Of a stretch of DNA of 64,000 nucleotides, positions 35,801 to 43,481 are shown piece by piece. Under the pieces are notes generated by a model. It was not told the origin of the DNA. It saw only the letters and a program-made list of their open reading frames with translations, and made no database searches. Position 1 is the first letter of the stretch, and each line of letters starts with the position of its first letter. The DNA comes from JAGVVZ01 sp964372465 (lineage in GTDB: Archaea > Aenigmatarchaeota > Aenigmatarchaeia > CG10238-14), in NCBI GenBank assembly GCA_964372465.1, contig CAYJRA010000001.1, forward strand, positions 92,950 through 156,949, given 5' to 3'. The translations under genes were made by a program, and so were the position numbers.

Positions 35801-36656
35801 CCTTGCCTATATTCATGAAAGTTTCTCTTGCCCTTTCAGGCTGCGTAAATTCTTTTTCTCCAGGTTTATGCTCAGCCAACTGCCTTCTCGCAGAATCTAT
35901 GATTGCATATTTTTCGTCAGACAACGAAAATTCGGGTGCGGTGATATGATAATAATATCTGACTTTATGCGGAACTCTATAAATCTCGACTTGTATCTTC
36001 CCAGGCAATTCGTATCTCTCTACTAACCTGCCGTCTTTTGGTGGGGCAAGCACATATCTTGTCAGCATGAATATCGGTCTGACAAGGGGGTTGAATATTT
36101 CCCTATACAAATTTCTATCTCCAACCACATGTCCGTACAGGCTGTCTCTAACCAAGCTAATAAGTTGTGTTTTCTCCAAGTCTTTCAGAACAGGTTCAAG
36201 GACATTTTTCACAAACATTGAATAGTATATTCTATTCCTTTTATCTTCCTTCAGCGAAACGGCCTTTGTTGAATATTGCCTAACCAACCTCCTTACTTTC
36301 ACATATGCTCCTATGGGATCTCTTTTGATCATGTGTTCTAAGATAATTTTGAATTGGTTCAACACAGGTCCTAATATTTTAGCTCCTATCGGACCGCCAA
36401 TTTTAGACACGTCCAATTCCTGAGAAGTTAGTCTGTCGTAAACATCGGCTATTTCTAAGAGAAGTTTGGTCTGGTCATAATCATACTCATACTCCCTCCT
36501 TTCTGCCAGTATGACTCTTTCAACCCTTTTCACCTGCAGTATCTTATCAATGATCATCTCCATTATGGTGTCGGAATCCTCTATGTTGAAACCATAAATG
36601 CTGTTGAGGCAGTTTACTTTCAGTATGTTGTCTATAAGTTCATGTTCGAAAACCAA
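32838..36656 (-). CDS. tadA: TadA/VirB11-type pilus ATPase interrupted by an intein
   Basis: The secretion motor of the pilus-like system. The precursor has 1272 residues. Residues 484-999 are an intein, so the mature ATPase is 756 residues. The N-terminal region (about 1-250) is helical. The core has Walker A GGRSSGKSS at 455-463, the Asp box interrupted as VISVED | TLELP, Walker B SCLIVGEVRS and the His box VVAGTIHGES. Splicing would restore VEDTLELPIVQLR, the usual continuous motif. The gene is first in a long operon with TadC and many pilin-like genes and is divergent from the FlaC-like gene. Confidence 0.95.
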   Translation of the reverse strand: MVFEHELIDNILKVNCLNSIYGFNIEDSDTIMEMIIDKILQVKRVERVILAERREYEYDYDQTKLLLEIADVYDRLTSQELDVSKIGGPIGAKILGPVLNQFKIILEHMIKRDPIGAYVKVRRLVRQYSTKAVSLKEDKRNRIYYSMFVKNVLEPVLKDLEKTQLISLVRDSLYGHVVGDRNLYREIFNPLVRPIFMLTRYVLAPPKDGRLVERYELPGKIQVEIYRVPHKVRYYYHITAPEFSLSDEKYAIIDSARRQLAEHKPGEKEFTQPERARETFMNIGKDMINQMAAGVNYSQKELEEMVNILVRYTAGFGILEILLTDGKLQDVYINSPIGITPIYVQHDDYEECETNLIPTKEDAESWATRFRLLSGRPLDEANPVLDTELFVPGGRARVAAITKTLSPDGIAYALRRHRDKPWTYPLFIDTKYMNSLFAGLMSFMVDGSRSILFAGGRSSGKSSLLGATLIEIMKKFRVISVEDSVTGDSEIIVERGGQINRTTVGKLIDQSITKYGCLNINGREILDKNPENIKVFSMDKNGKIKLSKATSFIRHKVNKDIYKIETRTGRKLKVTQDHSLFTLGNDGKIETIKGLEIKPGTYLVTPRVLPINNKKIDSVNILDNIQDLNKGFIIGDNIQDFIIKNFGYVKIVSKEMGYSKSIGRYWKREGYLPVKIYKKIKQDEHSINEDGLFFQNSMHSKKIPVKINLDQDFLAFVGLWLANGCYDKRSIIISVVDPDSREIVKKIAERFNLNLKYHTDGFSLMINSDSLKFVLKNTLELNGNAYTKRIPPWVFELSKNQISSVLKGIFSGDGYITQHEVAVSLVSEKMVKDIQTLLLQHQIIARINNENSGDKTHSCRISNLKFLKIFYSEIGFLQKGRMDKLSSLCQKISTHDTTDIIPLSSEYKKFVSEIIPINKNDYLIRQNNIGREKLNELMINMDTDGGGEKISELWMLANSDIFWDEVRSVEKVDTEEEYVYDFSVPENENFVCENILAHNTLELPIVQLRNIGYNVERMKSRSVITRIESELPADDALRTALRLGDSCLIVGEVRSVEARALFEAMRIGALANVVAGTIHGESAYGVFDRVVNDLGVTSTSFKAIDIIVISGMIKSGDGLHRYRRILEVAEVRKHWKDDPIGEKGFVTLMEYSAKDDQLKPTDTLLNGESFVINEISKRVKDWHGNWEAVWDNIELRAKIKQTMVDYANKMNNKEILEADTVSLGNEIFHMVADEVRKDYGVLDSEEIFRRWDEWFKNHISEKNEGKRIRRFA
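33660..35207 (-). other. Intein with DOD homing endonuclease in the TadA-type ATPase
   Basis: A 516-residue intein. Block A is SVTGDSEIIVERGGQINR, with serine as the first residue. Block B includes VTQDHSLFTL. The two LAGLIDADG-type motifs are FVGLWLANGCYD and LKGIFSGDGYIT, so the endonuclease looks intact. The C-terminal blocks are YVYDFSVPENENFVC and NILAHN, ending with the expected His-Asn, and the +1 extein residue is Thr. Insertion is in the conserved Asp box (VED | TLELP), next to the active site, as is typical of inteins in P-loop NTPases. Confidence 0.93.
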
Positions 36657-36712
36657 GTTATCACTATAGAAAAATTATATTTGCTCACTAATCAAAATAT
36701 CTATTGATTAAT

Positions 36713-37105
36713 ATGGTGTTTGAAAAGAAAGTAGACATGCAAGGTTTCCAAAACGAACTGGTAAGGAGAGTTAATGACGATTCTAGGAGAATAAGAACCA
36801 CGGAACAACGGTTGGATTTGATAAACAACAGAATAACCAGTATTGAGGAAAAGGTTATTGATGAAATCGACAGTTTGAGGAAAGGGTTTGATCAATTATC
36901 CACTGATATGAACGAAATTTCTAGGGAGCTTACCGAGCTTCGAGGAGAAATGCTGAAAATAAATAAAAATTTAGATAAAACAGCAAAAAAAAGTGAAATA
37001 AAAGAATTGGAAGCTTTACTTGATATTTACAATCCGATAAAATCCGCCTTTGTTACCAGAGATGAAGTGGCTAGGCTTTTAGAGGAAAAGATAGGCAAGA
37101 GATAA
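36713..37105 (+). CDS. FlaC/ArlC-like coiled-coil protein
   Basis: A 130-residue protein that starts at ATG; a TTG three codons earlier is possible. Residues about 15-95 are heptad-rich coiled coil (RRIRTTEQRLDLINNRITSI). The end DIYNPIKSAFVTRDEVARLL resembles the conserved tail of archaellum FlaC/FlaD/E proteins, which connect the motor to the cell body. It is divergent from the TadA operon, with 56 bases between the two starts. A cytoplasmic scaffold role near the motor is inferred. Confidence 0.72.
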   Translation: MVFEKKVDMQGFQNELVRRVNDDSRRIRTTEQRLDLINNRITSIEEKVIDEIDSLRKGFDQLSTDMNEISRELTELRGEMLKINKNLDKTAKKSEIKELEALLDIYNPIKSAFVTRDEVARLLEEKIGKR

Positions 37106-37147
37106 ATATAAGTTACGAACATTTCATATATTATCAGGTGTTGATTG

Positions 37148-37882
37148 TTGATTAAATTTCCTTCGATAAATAAGGCCAAAGAGCCTGAAAAAACCGATAA
37201 GTTGGGTAAAGGTTTTGTCGGGGGGGATAAAGTAATTAAATTTAGCAGGATAGGATTTTCAGAAAAAGAAATTATTGATGTCTTAATGAATTAAGGATTT
37301 TCTGCGGATGAGATTGACAGAGGATTAACGCAAGCATTGAAGCTAGGACTAACAGGTGAAGATGAGAAGGTCGGGTTGCCTACATTAAAAGACTTGCAAA
37401 CAGAAGCAGCTCAGTATGATGATTTTTCTTTACTGTATCAGCAACCAGAAGAGGGACAGCCATCAACGGATATGGGCCAGCAGCAAATGATGTTGCAATC
37501 ACCACAAATATCACAGCAAATGCCGCAGCAAACACAACAAGAATATTATCAAGCCGACGACTACGGCACCGAGGAGCTGGTGGAATCAATAGTCCAAGAA
37601 AGAATGGTACAATTGGATGAGAAGTTGGGCGAGTTCAGGGATAAGTATACAACACTAGACAGAAAAATATCAGATTTGCACAACAGACTTGTAATTTTGG
37701 GAAAGGGGAAAACACAGAGAGATGAGATAATAGTCAGTAAATTAGACAGTCTTCAAGAGGGCTTGGGTGATATGGGCGCCAAAATGTCTAGTCTGGAAAA
37801 AACATTTAGAGATGCTCTTCCTGCACTGATAGAAAGTGTTAGATCGTTGACTGAGTTAGTTCAGAGATTCAAACGAGAGTGA
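37148..37882 (+). pseudogene. Cytoplasmic coiled-coil protein with an in-frame TAA
   Basis: From a TTG at 37148 the frame reads LIKFPSINKAKEPEKTDKLG and then IGFSEKEIIDVLMN before a TAA at 37292. The same frame goes on with GFSADEIDRGLTQALKLGL to a normal stop at 37880-37882. The two halves fit one 244-residue protein if the stop were CAA (Gln). The rest is Gln-rich (about residues 90-135), then coiled coil (LDEKLGEFRDKYTTLDRKI). If translation restarts, the main product begins at the ATG at 37337 (181 aa). It may be a FlaD/E-like partner of the gene before it. A sequence error, a mutation or readthrough are all possible. Confidence 0.65.
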
Positions 37883-37920
37883 ACTATTTATTATATTAAA
37901 AACAAATTTTCTATGATGAT

Positions 37921-38442
37921 ATGGTAAGTCCTTTTTTAGAAATAGTTCAAAAGCTTCATGAATTAGGCTTCTTCAATTTTGTGTTGCCTTGGTTTATTGT
38001 GGCTGCTGTTTTCTACGGGTTACTGAGAAAATCGAAAATATTAGGTGAAGGAATAGCTGTTAATGGTGTTGTTGCTTTAACAATAGCCTTTTTTATCTGG
38101 GGGTATTTCATCATATCATCACCGACAGATTTAGCGATACCCCTCTCGAGATTCTTTACCCAATTTTCTATAATATTGATAGGATTTCTCTTGGCATTTC
38201 TTGGTGCCAGCTTGGCTTATCCAGATTTAACATCGTCTTTGAAGGATATTGTTACAGGTAGTGCTTTTTTCTGGGTTATTTTAGTAATCGCAGCTGTGAT
38301 GATTTTTCTTACAAGTGGGTTAGTTAATGTCTTGGGTCTAGACGTTTTGGGTAAATCTAAAGCGGGTGTCATATTAATTATTTTTTTATTAACTTTCATA
38401 TTATTATTAGTTGCAGTAATGACAGGCGGCGCAAAGAGTTGA
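37921..38442 (+). CDS. Paralogous membrane protein 1 of 3
   Basis: A 173-residue protein with four or five membrane helices. The N-terminal signature is FFNFVLPWFIVAAVFYGLLR, followed by KSKILGEGIAVNGVVALTIA. It is shared with the next two genes and is strongly conserved among the three (F-P-F/W-x-F-Y-G-L-L-K/R). No named family is recognised. The position in the pilus-like locus, after coiled-coil proteins and facing the TadA operon, suggests a membrane part of the machine. Confidence 0.72.
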   Translation: MVSPFLEIVQKLHELGFFNFVLPWFIVAAVFYGLLRKSKILGEGIAVNGVVALTIAFFIWGYFIISSPTDLAIPLSRFFTQFSIILIGFLLAFLGASLAYPDLTSSLKDIVTGSAFFWVILVIAAVMIFLTSGLVNVLGLDVLGKSKAGVILIIFLLTFILLLVAVMTGGAKS

Positions 38443-38446
38443 TAAA

Positions 38447-39019
38447 ATGGCTGAAGATGTATTTAGAGAAGCAATAATCCAATTGAGAAATATCGGAGCA
38501 TTCAATTTCCTATTCCCATTTCTATTAACCATGGCCATATTCTATGGACTGCTAAGAAAATCAAAAATCTTTGGACCGCCGGAAACAAATATTGCAGTCA
38601 ATGCCATTGTCTCTTTAGTTGCAGCATTCATGGTCTGGTCATATCCAGTTATTAATGGCGTGGACATAGAGGGAAAATTATCTGCATTTTTTGCCCAAGG
38701 CATTGTTGTGACATTGGTTCTGATGATGGGTATGCTTGGTGCAGGCATGATTTTGCCCCCTGATTTCAAATGGGATAAATTATTTGAAGGTAACAAAGCA
38801 GCGGCTGTCCTAATAATAACATTTATAGGTGGTCTGGTTATTGTAGTAACCAGCGGTCTTGTAGGATTGATAATAAGTCCAGATCAAATAACATCTATAA
38901 TACCGACACAAGCACTCGTCACATTGGGTGTCTTGGTAATAGCTTTGCTTCCTGTGATGTGGCTATTTGGTAGCGGAAAAACCAATGGTGCACCAGCACC
39001 ACAAAGACCAGGTGGCTAA
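38447..39019 (+). CDS. Paralogous membrane protein 2 of 3
   Basis: A 190-residue protein with four or five membrane helices. The N-terminal motif is FNFLFPFLLTMAIFYGLLRK, and the short C-terminal tail (GSGKTNGAPAPQRPGG) is probably cytoplasmic. It starts 5 bases after the previous gene and ends where the next begins, so all three are co-translated. A functional complex of the three paralogues is plausible, with unequal roles suggested by their divergence. Confidence 0.72.
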   Translation: MAEDVFREAIIQLRNIGAFNFLFPFLLTMAIFYGLLRKSKIFGPPETNIAVNAIVSLVAAFMVWSYPVINGVDIEGKLSAFFAQGIVVTLVLMMGMLGAGMILPPDFKWDKLFEGNKAAAVLIITFIGGLVIVVTSGLVGLIISPDQITSIIPTQALVTLGVLVIALLPVMWLFGSGKTNGAPAPQRPGG

Positions 39020-39574
39020 GTGGCATCAGAACTTTCTAATATAATAAGCATATTGAAAAGCTTCGGCTTCTTCGAAATATATCTACCTTTTTTTCTGACG
39101 TTTGCCATATTTTACGGCCTTTTAAAGAAAACAGGGGTTTTTAAAGGAGGTCAAAATGATACTACATCCAATAAAGTTGAAGTAATAGTTGCCGGGGTTG
39201 CTGCGGCATATGTGGTTTTATTTTCCCCCGCTTCTGTGCCCATAACCCAATTTTTTGCAACATTTTTTACGCAATCGTCTTTGGCTTTAGTGTCTTTACT
39301 GGTTTTGATAATGATAATAAGTTTATTATTAGGACTTGCCGGTGTTCTGAATCCACCAGTAGCAGGCCAGAATGTAAATTTAGGGCAATGGGGTACGGTA
39401 ATTGTTATAACTATAGGAGTTCTGGCTGTAGCGTGGATGTTCTTTACTAGCGGTGGTAGTGGTTTGTTTAACCTACAATTACCCGGATTCTCAATTAACG
39501 TCGATGATATAGTCAAAGTTTTAATTATTGTATCATTCATAGGCCTGTTCGTTTATTTTTGGAGAAAAACTTAG
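39020..39574 (+). CDS. Paralogous membrane protein 3 of 3
   Basis: A 184-residue protein with a GTG start directly after the stop of its paralogue. The shared motif is FFEIYLPFFLTFAIFYGLLK. A glycine-rich stretch (GGQNDTTSN) lies in the first loop and a hydrophobic C-terminal helix ends in FVYFWRKT. No known family is recognised. Confidence 0.7.
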   Translation: MASELSNIISILKSFGFFEIYLPFFLTFAIFYGLLKKTGVFKGGQNDTTSNKVEVIVAGVAAAYVVLFSPASVPITQFFATFFTQSSLALVSLLVLIMIISLLLGLAGVLNPPVAGQNVNLGQWGTVIVITIGVLAVAWMFFTSGGSGLFNLQLPGFSINVDDIVKVLIIVSFIGLFVYFWRKT

Positions 39575-39602
39575 TTTCCCGTTGAATTCAATTTCTTAAC
39601 CA

Positions 39603-39842
39603 CTATTTTTTTATTAGTTCCAATTCTTGTCCTATTTCTAGCCACGACCAACCCCATAAAACTGACTCAAAGGCAAGAATATAATCCTTTTTTATGAGCC
39701 AGTGTTTGCAGTCATTCAGATATGCATTTATGTTAACTAAAAATTCTTCGCCTTTTTTTGATTTTGGTTTAGCTTTCTTTAATTCTTCCTCTAATTTCAT
39801 AGCCAATTTTATTATCTCTTTTTTTGTTATTCTGTTTTTCAT
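39603..39842 (-). CDS. DUF357 family protein
   Basis: A 79-residue all-helical protein matching the archaeal DUF357 pattern: a charged N-terminal helix, then AYLNDCKHWLIKKDYILAFE and the conserved WGWSWLEIG end. The function of the family is unknown. It abuts the methyltransferase gene on the same strand with no gap. Confidence 0.85.
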   Translation of the reverse strand: MKNRITKKEIIKLAMKLEEELKKAKPKSKKGEEFLVNINAYLNDCKHWLIKKDYILAFESVLWGWSWLEIGQELELIKK

Positions 39843-40418
39843 TTACTTCATCTTATAGAGATAAATTTTGAGTTTATCGTTAACTTTTCCGGGTTTCCAT
39901 CCATTTATCTTGAAACTATTCGTGACGATCCTTGAACCCCTCTTCAATTCTTTTTCAAATTTATTTTTTAATTTGTCTAATGTTTCAGGTAATAAAAATA
40001 TAGTTACAATGTCTGCATCTTTAAAATTGGCTTTAAAAAAGTTATCTCTTATCACCTTAACATTTTTATTTGTTTTATTCAAAAGAGACAGCAATCTGGA
40101 AATTAAAACTCTTAATGGGTCTATTTCTATTCCAACTACCTTTATTCTATATTTCTTTGCCGCACGAATCAGTATTCTACCATCTCCTGAGCCTAAGTCA
40201 TATAAAACATCATTTTTTTTGATATTTGCCATTTCCAACATTTTATCCACCGTATTCATCTGAGAAGGAAGAAATTGGGCACCAAAAAATTTGGTGTAAT
40301 AAAACCATAAGAGTACAATCAAAACTTCTAGTATTAGAATGGGTGCATATTTAGATTTGATTATAATTGAAGCCAAAGCCAATAAATAGAAAACAATCCA
40401 TAGTATTCTTGAATTCAT
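39843..40418 (-). CDS. Membrane-anchored class I SAM methyltransferase
   Basis: A 191-residue protein. Two short hydrophobic segments (residues 3-20 and 26-45) form an N-terminal membrane anchor. The Rossmann methyltransferase core follows: motif I YDLGSGDGRILIRAAKK (about 72-88), acidic strand VVGIEIDPLR, and motif IV DIVTIFLLPETL. The region between includes DNFFKANF. The type resembles archaeal and bacterial methyltransferases with a DGR motif. The substrate is unknown. It lies between dph5 (4-base overlap) and the DUF357 gene. Confidence 0.85.
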   Translation of the reverse strand: MNSRILWIVFYLLALASIIIKSKYAPILILEVLIVLLWFYYTKFFGAQFLPSQMNTVDKMLEMANIKKNDVLYDLGSGDGRILIRAAKKYRIKVVGIEIDPLRVLISRLLSLLNKTNKNVKVIRDNFFKANFKDADIVTIFLLPETLDKLKNKFEKELKRGSRIVTNSFKINGWKPGKVNDKLKIYLYKMK

Positions 40419-41182
40419 TTTCTAAACATCTCCAAATATTCCTTTTCAGTGAAATGTAAATTACTAGGAACGATTACTACCATAGGTGGATTTCCTATAT
40501 TTTTATTCAAGATATTTTTTACTTTATCAAATATTATTTTAGGATTCTCACTACCAGCTCTAACAAAAATAACTATTTCTGAATTTTCTGTCAATACTCC
40601 ACCTTTTTTGATTCCTTCCATATCTAACAGAATTTTGATTCCTTCTTTTGCATTCATGATCTTCTTTTTTTCAGAATCAATATCAAGTAAGATAAGAGTA
40701 TGTAATCCTCTGGTTTTATTTTCTTTGATTTTTTCATAGATTGAAAATTGTAAATTATTTCCAAATTTCTCAGGAAAAGGAACGGTTACGGTGGCGCCGA
40801 ATTTGTATAAATGAAGCCCAGTCTCACCTATAGCAGAAAATATAGATGAACTATGAATAACTCCGGTTTTGATTTTTCTTTTCATACATTCTTGTTTGAG
40901 TATTGTGTGCGTAGTTGCGCAGAAAGGATCACCACCAATTAAAAAACCCACCTTTTTTGTTTTAGCGGGTTTTAATAAAATATCAGGACTCTCTTCCACT
41001 TCTTTTCTAGTCAGAATTTTTATTTTTTTACCAACAATTTTTTCTAATTTTTTTAGATTCACGCTCATTTTCTGTGTATAAAATTCAGCAAACAATATAT
41101 TGCAACTTTTGGCGGTTTCAAGAGCTTTTATACTCATGTCATTTTCGTCGAATAGACCCAACCCTATAAAATACAGCGGCAT
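40415..41182 (-). CDS. dph5: Diphthine synthase
   Basis: The SAM-dependent methyltransferase (tetrapyrrole methylase fold) of diphthamide synthesis on elongation factor 2. The start is placed at the ATG giving MPLYFIGLGLFDENDMSIKA, the usual family N-terminus; an upstream in-frame codon would add 16 atypical residues. Typical motifs are FLIGGDPFCATTHTIL, HSSSIFSAIGETGLHLYKFG and PFPEKFGNNLQFS. The length is 255 residues. It pairs functionally with dph2 at 53604. It overlaps the methyltransferase gene by 4 bases. Confidence 0.94.
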   Translation of the reverse strand: MPLYFIGLGLFDENDMSIKALETAKSCNILFAEFYTQKMSVNLKKLEKIVGKKIKILTRKEVEESPDILLKPAKTKKVGFLIGGDPFCATTHTILKQECMKRKIKTGVIHSSSIFSAIGETGLHLYKFGATVTVPFPEKFGNNLQFSIYEKIKENKTRGLHTLILLDIDSEKKKIMNAKEGIKILLDMEGIKKGGVLTENSEIVIFVRAGSENPKIIFDKVKNILNKNIGNPPMVVIVPSNLHFTEKEYLEMFRK

Positions 41183-41245
41183 AAATGATCCACGGTTTTT
41201 TATTAGATATTTCTTATTTATAAACTGCATTTGGAGATTAATATT

Positions 41246-42034
41246 ATGGATATAACGTCATACGAAATTATTGGATCTAAAGAAAAGGCTGTTGCTATAG
41301 TCGAGATTCCAAATGGTTTAAAAAAGAAAGAAAAAGTTATTGCAGCAGAGATAATGAAAAGACACAAGCACGTTGTTTCTGTGCTAAAGAAAACATCAGA
41401 AAGAAAAGGAGAATACAGAATTAGAAAATACGAATTGATAAAAGGTCAGAGAAATACAGAAATAATACATAAAGAAAACGGTTGTAGCCTAAAAGTTGAT
41501 CCTCAAAAAGTTTATTTTTCTTCGAGAGAGGGGACGGAAAGACTTAGAATTGCTGGATATGTGAAAAACAACGAGACAGTGGTTGTCATGTTTGCTGGTG
41601 TCGGCCCTTTCTCTATAAATATTGCAAAAAAGCAGCCAAAAGTGAAAGTAATTTCTATTGAATTGAATCCAAAAGCTGTCGATTATATGATCGAGAATGT
41701 TAAACTAAACAAACTTCAAGATAAAATAACCCCAGTTTTAGGTGATGTTAAGAAAGCATCCAAAGAATGGTTTGGGAAATGCAACAGAGTAATAATGCCA
41801 CTTCCACATGAATCGTGGAAATATATTTCAACAGCTGTTGAATGTTTGAAGAATCACGGGTATATCCACATTTATTTTTTTGACAGCGATAAAAAAATGA
41901 AGAATAATGTAAAAAAGAAAATTGAAAAATTAAAAGAAAAAACGAATAAAAAAATCACGTATAAAATCAGAAGAGTACTACCTTATGCTCCTGGTATAAA
42001 CAAATATTGTATTGATATGCGCTTATCCGATTAA
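41246..42034 (+). CDS. Trm5-family tRNA methyltransferase
   Basis: A 262-residue protein of the archaeal Trm5/Taw22 family, which methylates N1 of G37 or makes wyosine-type bases. The N-terminal part has the family string GEYRIRKYELIKGQRNTE. The Rossmann core has VVVMFAGVGPFSINIAKK (motif I), VISIELNPKAVDYMIEN and VLGDVKK, and motif IV reads VIMPLPHESW where Trm5 usually has NxP. It lacks the larger N-terminal D1 domain of Trm5b/c, as in the Trm5a/Taw2-type short proteins. The ATG was preferred to a TTG five codons upstream. It is divergent from dph5. Confidence 0.85.
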   Translation: MDITSYEIIGSKEKAVAIVEIPNGLKKKEKVIAAEIMKRHKHVVSVLKKTSERKGEYRIRKYELIKGQRNTEIIHKENGCSLKVDPQKVYFSSREGTERLRIAGYVKNNETVVVMFAGVGPFSINIAKKQPKVKVISIELNPKAVDYMIENVKLNKLQDKITPVLGDVKKASKEWFGKCNRVIMPLPHESWKYISTAVECLKNHGYIHIYFFDSDKKMKNNVKKKIEKLKEKTNKKITYKIRRVLPYAPGINKYCIDMRLSD

Positions 42035-42544
42035 TGTCAGACCCAAGTATTTTACCAACCAATGGAGCGAATAATAACCGGCAAAAACTATAACAGTGGT
42101 CTTCACCAACTTGCCTGCGAATGATGCGAGAAAATATTTTTTAAGGTCGTATTTTATAATACCGCAAAATATACCTACAAGATCAATGGGAAAGGGTATC
42201 GATGATAGAATAAATATCCAAATAAAAAAGTCTTTTTTCTCAAAAAATTTGTGCACATGGTTTAATTCTTTACCATATTTTTTTTCTGCAAATTCCTTCC
42301 CACCCAATCCTATAAAATAACTTATTGTATCACCCAGAACAGCGGCAGTTGAGGCGACCAATATTGTTAATAATGGATCTAACACAGAAGCGACCGCAAA
42401 CAATATGGCAGGTGCAGGTATGGGGAAGAAAAATAGGCTTGCATGTGATATAAAAATTATTACGAATAACCCCAAATATCCCCATTGGTTAACTAACAAA
42501 AACCCATATTCCAGCGCGAAATTTATAATCTCTGTAAATGGCAT
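42023..42544 (-). CDS. DedA/VTT-domain (SNARE-associated-like) membrane protein
   Basis: A 173-residue polytopic membrane protein of the VTT/DedA superfamily, whose members move or scramble lipids. Typical features are the re-entrant segment FFPIPAPAILFAVASVLDP, the glycine-rich helix GDTISYFIGLGGKEFAEKKY, the arginine-poor loop EKKDFFIWIFILSSIPFPID and the lysine pair before AGKLVKTTVIVFAG. The 3' end overlaps the convergent Trm5-like gene by 12 bases. Confidence 0.88.
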   Translation of the reverse strand: MPFTEIINFALEYGFLLVNQWGYLGLFVIIFISHASLFFFPIPAPAILFAVASVLDPLLTILVASTAAVLGDTISYFIGLGGKEFAEKKYGKELNHVHKFFEKKDFFIWIFILSSIPFPIDLVGIFCGIIKYDLKKYFLASFAGKLVKTTVIVFAGYYSLHWLVKYLGLTLIG

Positions 42545-42584
42545 GTTATCTTATGATTGATACGATTTTTCTACTAAAATAGTT

Positions 42585-43151
42585 TTATAGAATGAAGGCG
42601 ATCCCTGTTATAAAAAATAAGAAAGACCATATTGAAAAACTCCACAGGAATATTCTACTGCCATCTAATGGAGGAATAGGTAGGAGGCTGAAAAATGCCA
42701 ATAATAGATTGACTTGTCTCAATATGAAAAAGAAAGTGCCTGGCACGAATAGAAGCACATATGCTAATATGATATTTGTACCAACACCTGCTAAAGAAAT
42801 TATACCCAGATCATGCGGTGTTAGTTTGATCACCTTTATCCCCCACCTACCAAATTTATATGGGGCAATCTCCACATATCCCGGAGTAAATATACCAAAA
42901 CCATCCAAGTATTTTAGAGCTATACTGAACAATGATACCATAATACCAGAAGACCATAATTTGAAAGTTGCCATACATCCTAATTTTGTTGCTATGATTT
43001 TGTGTCCTATGTGGTACAGCAAGAACGATATAGATACAGCTATCAGATAAACGAGAAACTGAGATTCTATGTTTGGGAAGGAAAAGATAAGTGCCATGGC
43101 TAAAATTGATATAACAATATCTCTTATCTCTTCGGTTGTAAACAGCTTCAT
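42585..43151 (-). CDS. Site-2-protease (M50)-like membrane protein with degenerate active site
   Basis: A 188-residue membrane protein with the layout of archaeal M50 metalloproteases. The first helix region ends SISFLLYHIGHKIIATKLGC, where active members read HExxH. Here the zinc histidine is Tyr46 and the catalytic glutamate is His47, although His50 remains. The third ligand region LLPIPPLDGSRI is intact. It has five or six membrane helices. It is probably inactive as a protease, or binds metal in another way. It lies upstream of and on the opposite strand to the HTH gene. Confidence 0.8.
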   Translation of the reverse strand: MKLFTTEEIRDIVISILAMALIFSFPNIESQFLVYLIAVSISFLLYHIGHKIIATKLGCMATFKLWSSGIMVSLFSIALKYLDGFGIFTPGYVEIAPYKFGRWGIKVIKLTPHDLGIISLAGVGTNIILAYVLLFVPGTFFFILRQVNLLLAFFSLLPIPPLDGSRIFLWSFSIWSFLFFITGIAFIL

Positions 43152-43220
43152 GTTAATTCTTTAGTATTATAGATTAAATCATTTTTGATATTATCTTTAA
43201 ATTCTGTTGCCGCAATGGGA

Positions 43221-43231
43221 AGATATAAATA
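43221..43231 (+). promoter_or_regulatory. TATA box for the HTH/amidohydrolase operon
   Basis: The sequence agatataaata lies about 37 bases before the GTG start at 43267. It is a good archaeal TATA element at the head of three plus-strand genes. Confidence 0.45.
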
Positions 43232-43266
43232 CGTCGTTTTGTTATGTTTTATAGTGATACACATGG

Positions 43267-43458
43267 GTGAAAGCCTTTGCATCCAGAAGAATAATTTCAG
43301 TTTTAGATACTCCTAAAAGTCGTTTAGAGCTCCTTCAATTAACTAAAATTCCTGAAAGAACGCTAAGACATAATTTGAGAATCCTAAAGAGGAAAAATAA
43401 AATAAGGGAAGTTTTGGTTTTGGATGATCTCAGAACCAAGATGTTTGCTTTGGTTTAG
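43267..43458 (+). CDS. Small winged-helix/HTH transcription regulator
   Basis: A 63-residue protein with a GTG start. It is little more than a winged helix: SRRIISVLDTPKSRLELLQL, then the recognition helix PERTLRHNLRILKRK and a wing ending in LVLDDLRTKMFAL. It resembles the ArsR/MarR-like HTH of small archaeal regulators. As first gene of a three-gene run with a hypothetical gene and an amidohydrolase, it may regulate them. Confidence 0.75.
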   Translation: MKAFASRRIISVLDTPKSRLELLQLTKIPERTLRHNLRILKRKNKIREVLVLDDLRTKMFALV

Positions 43459-43481
43459 GTGATGGTACATGGACAATAGAG

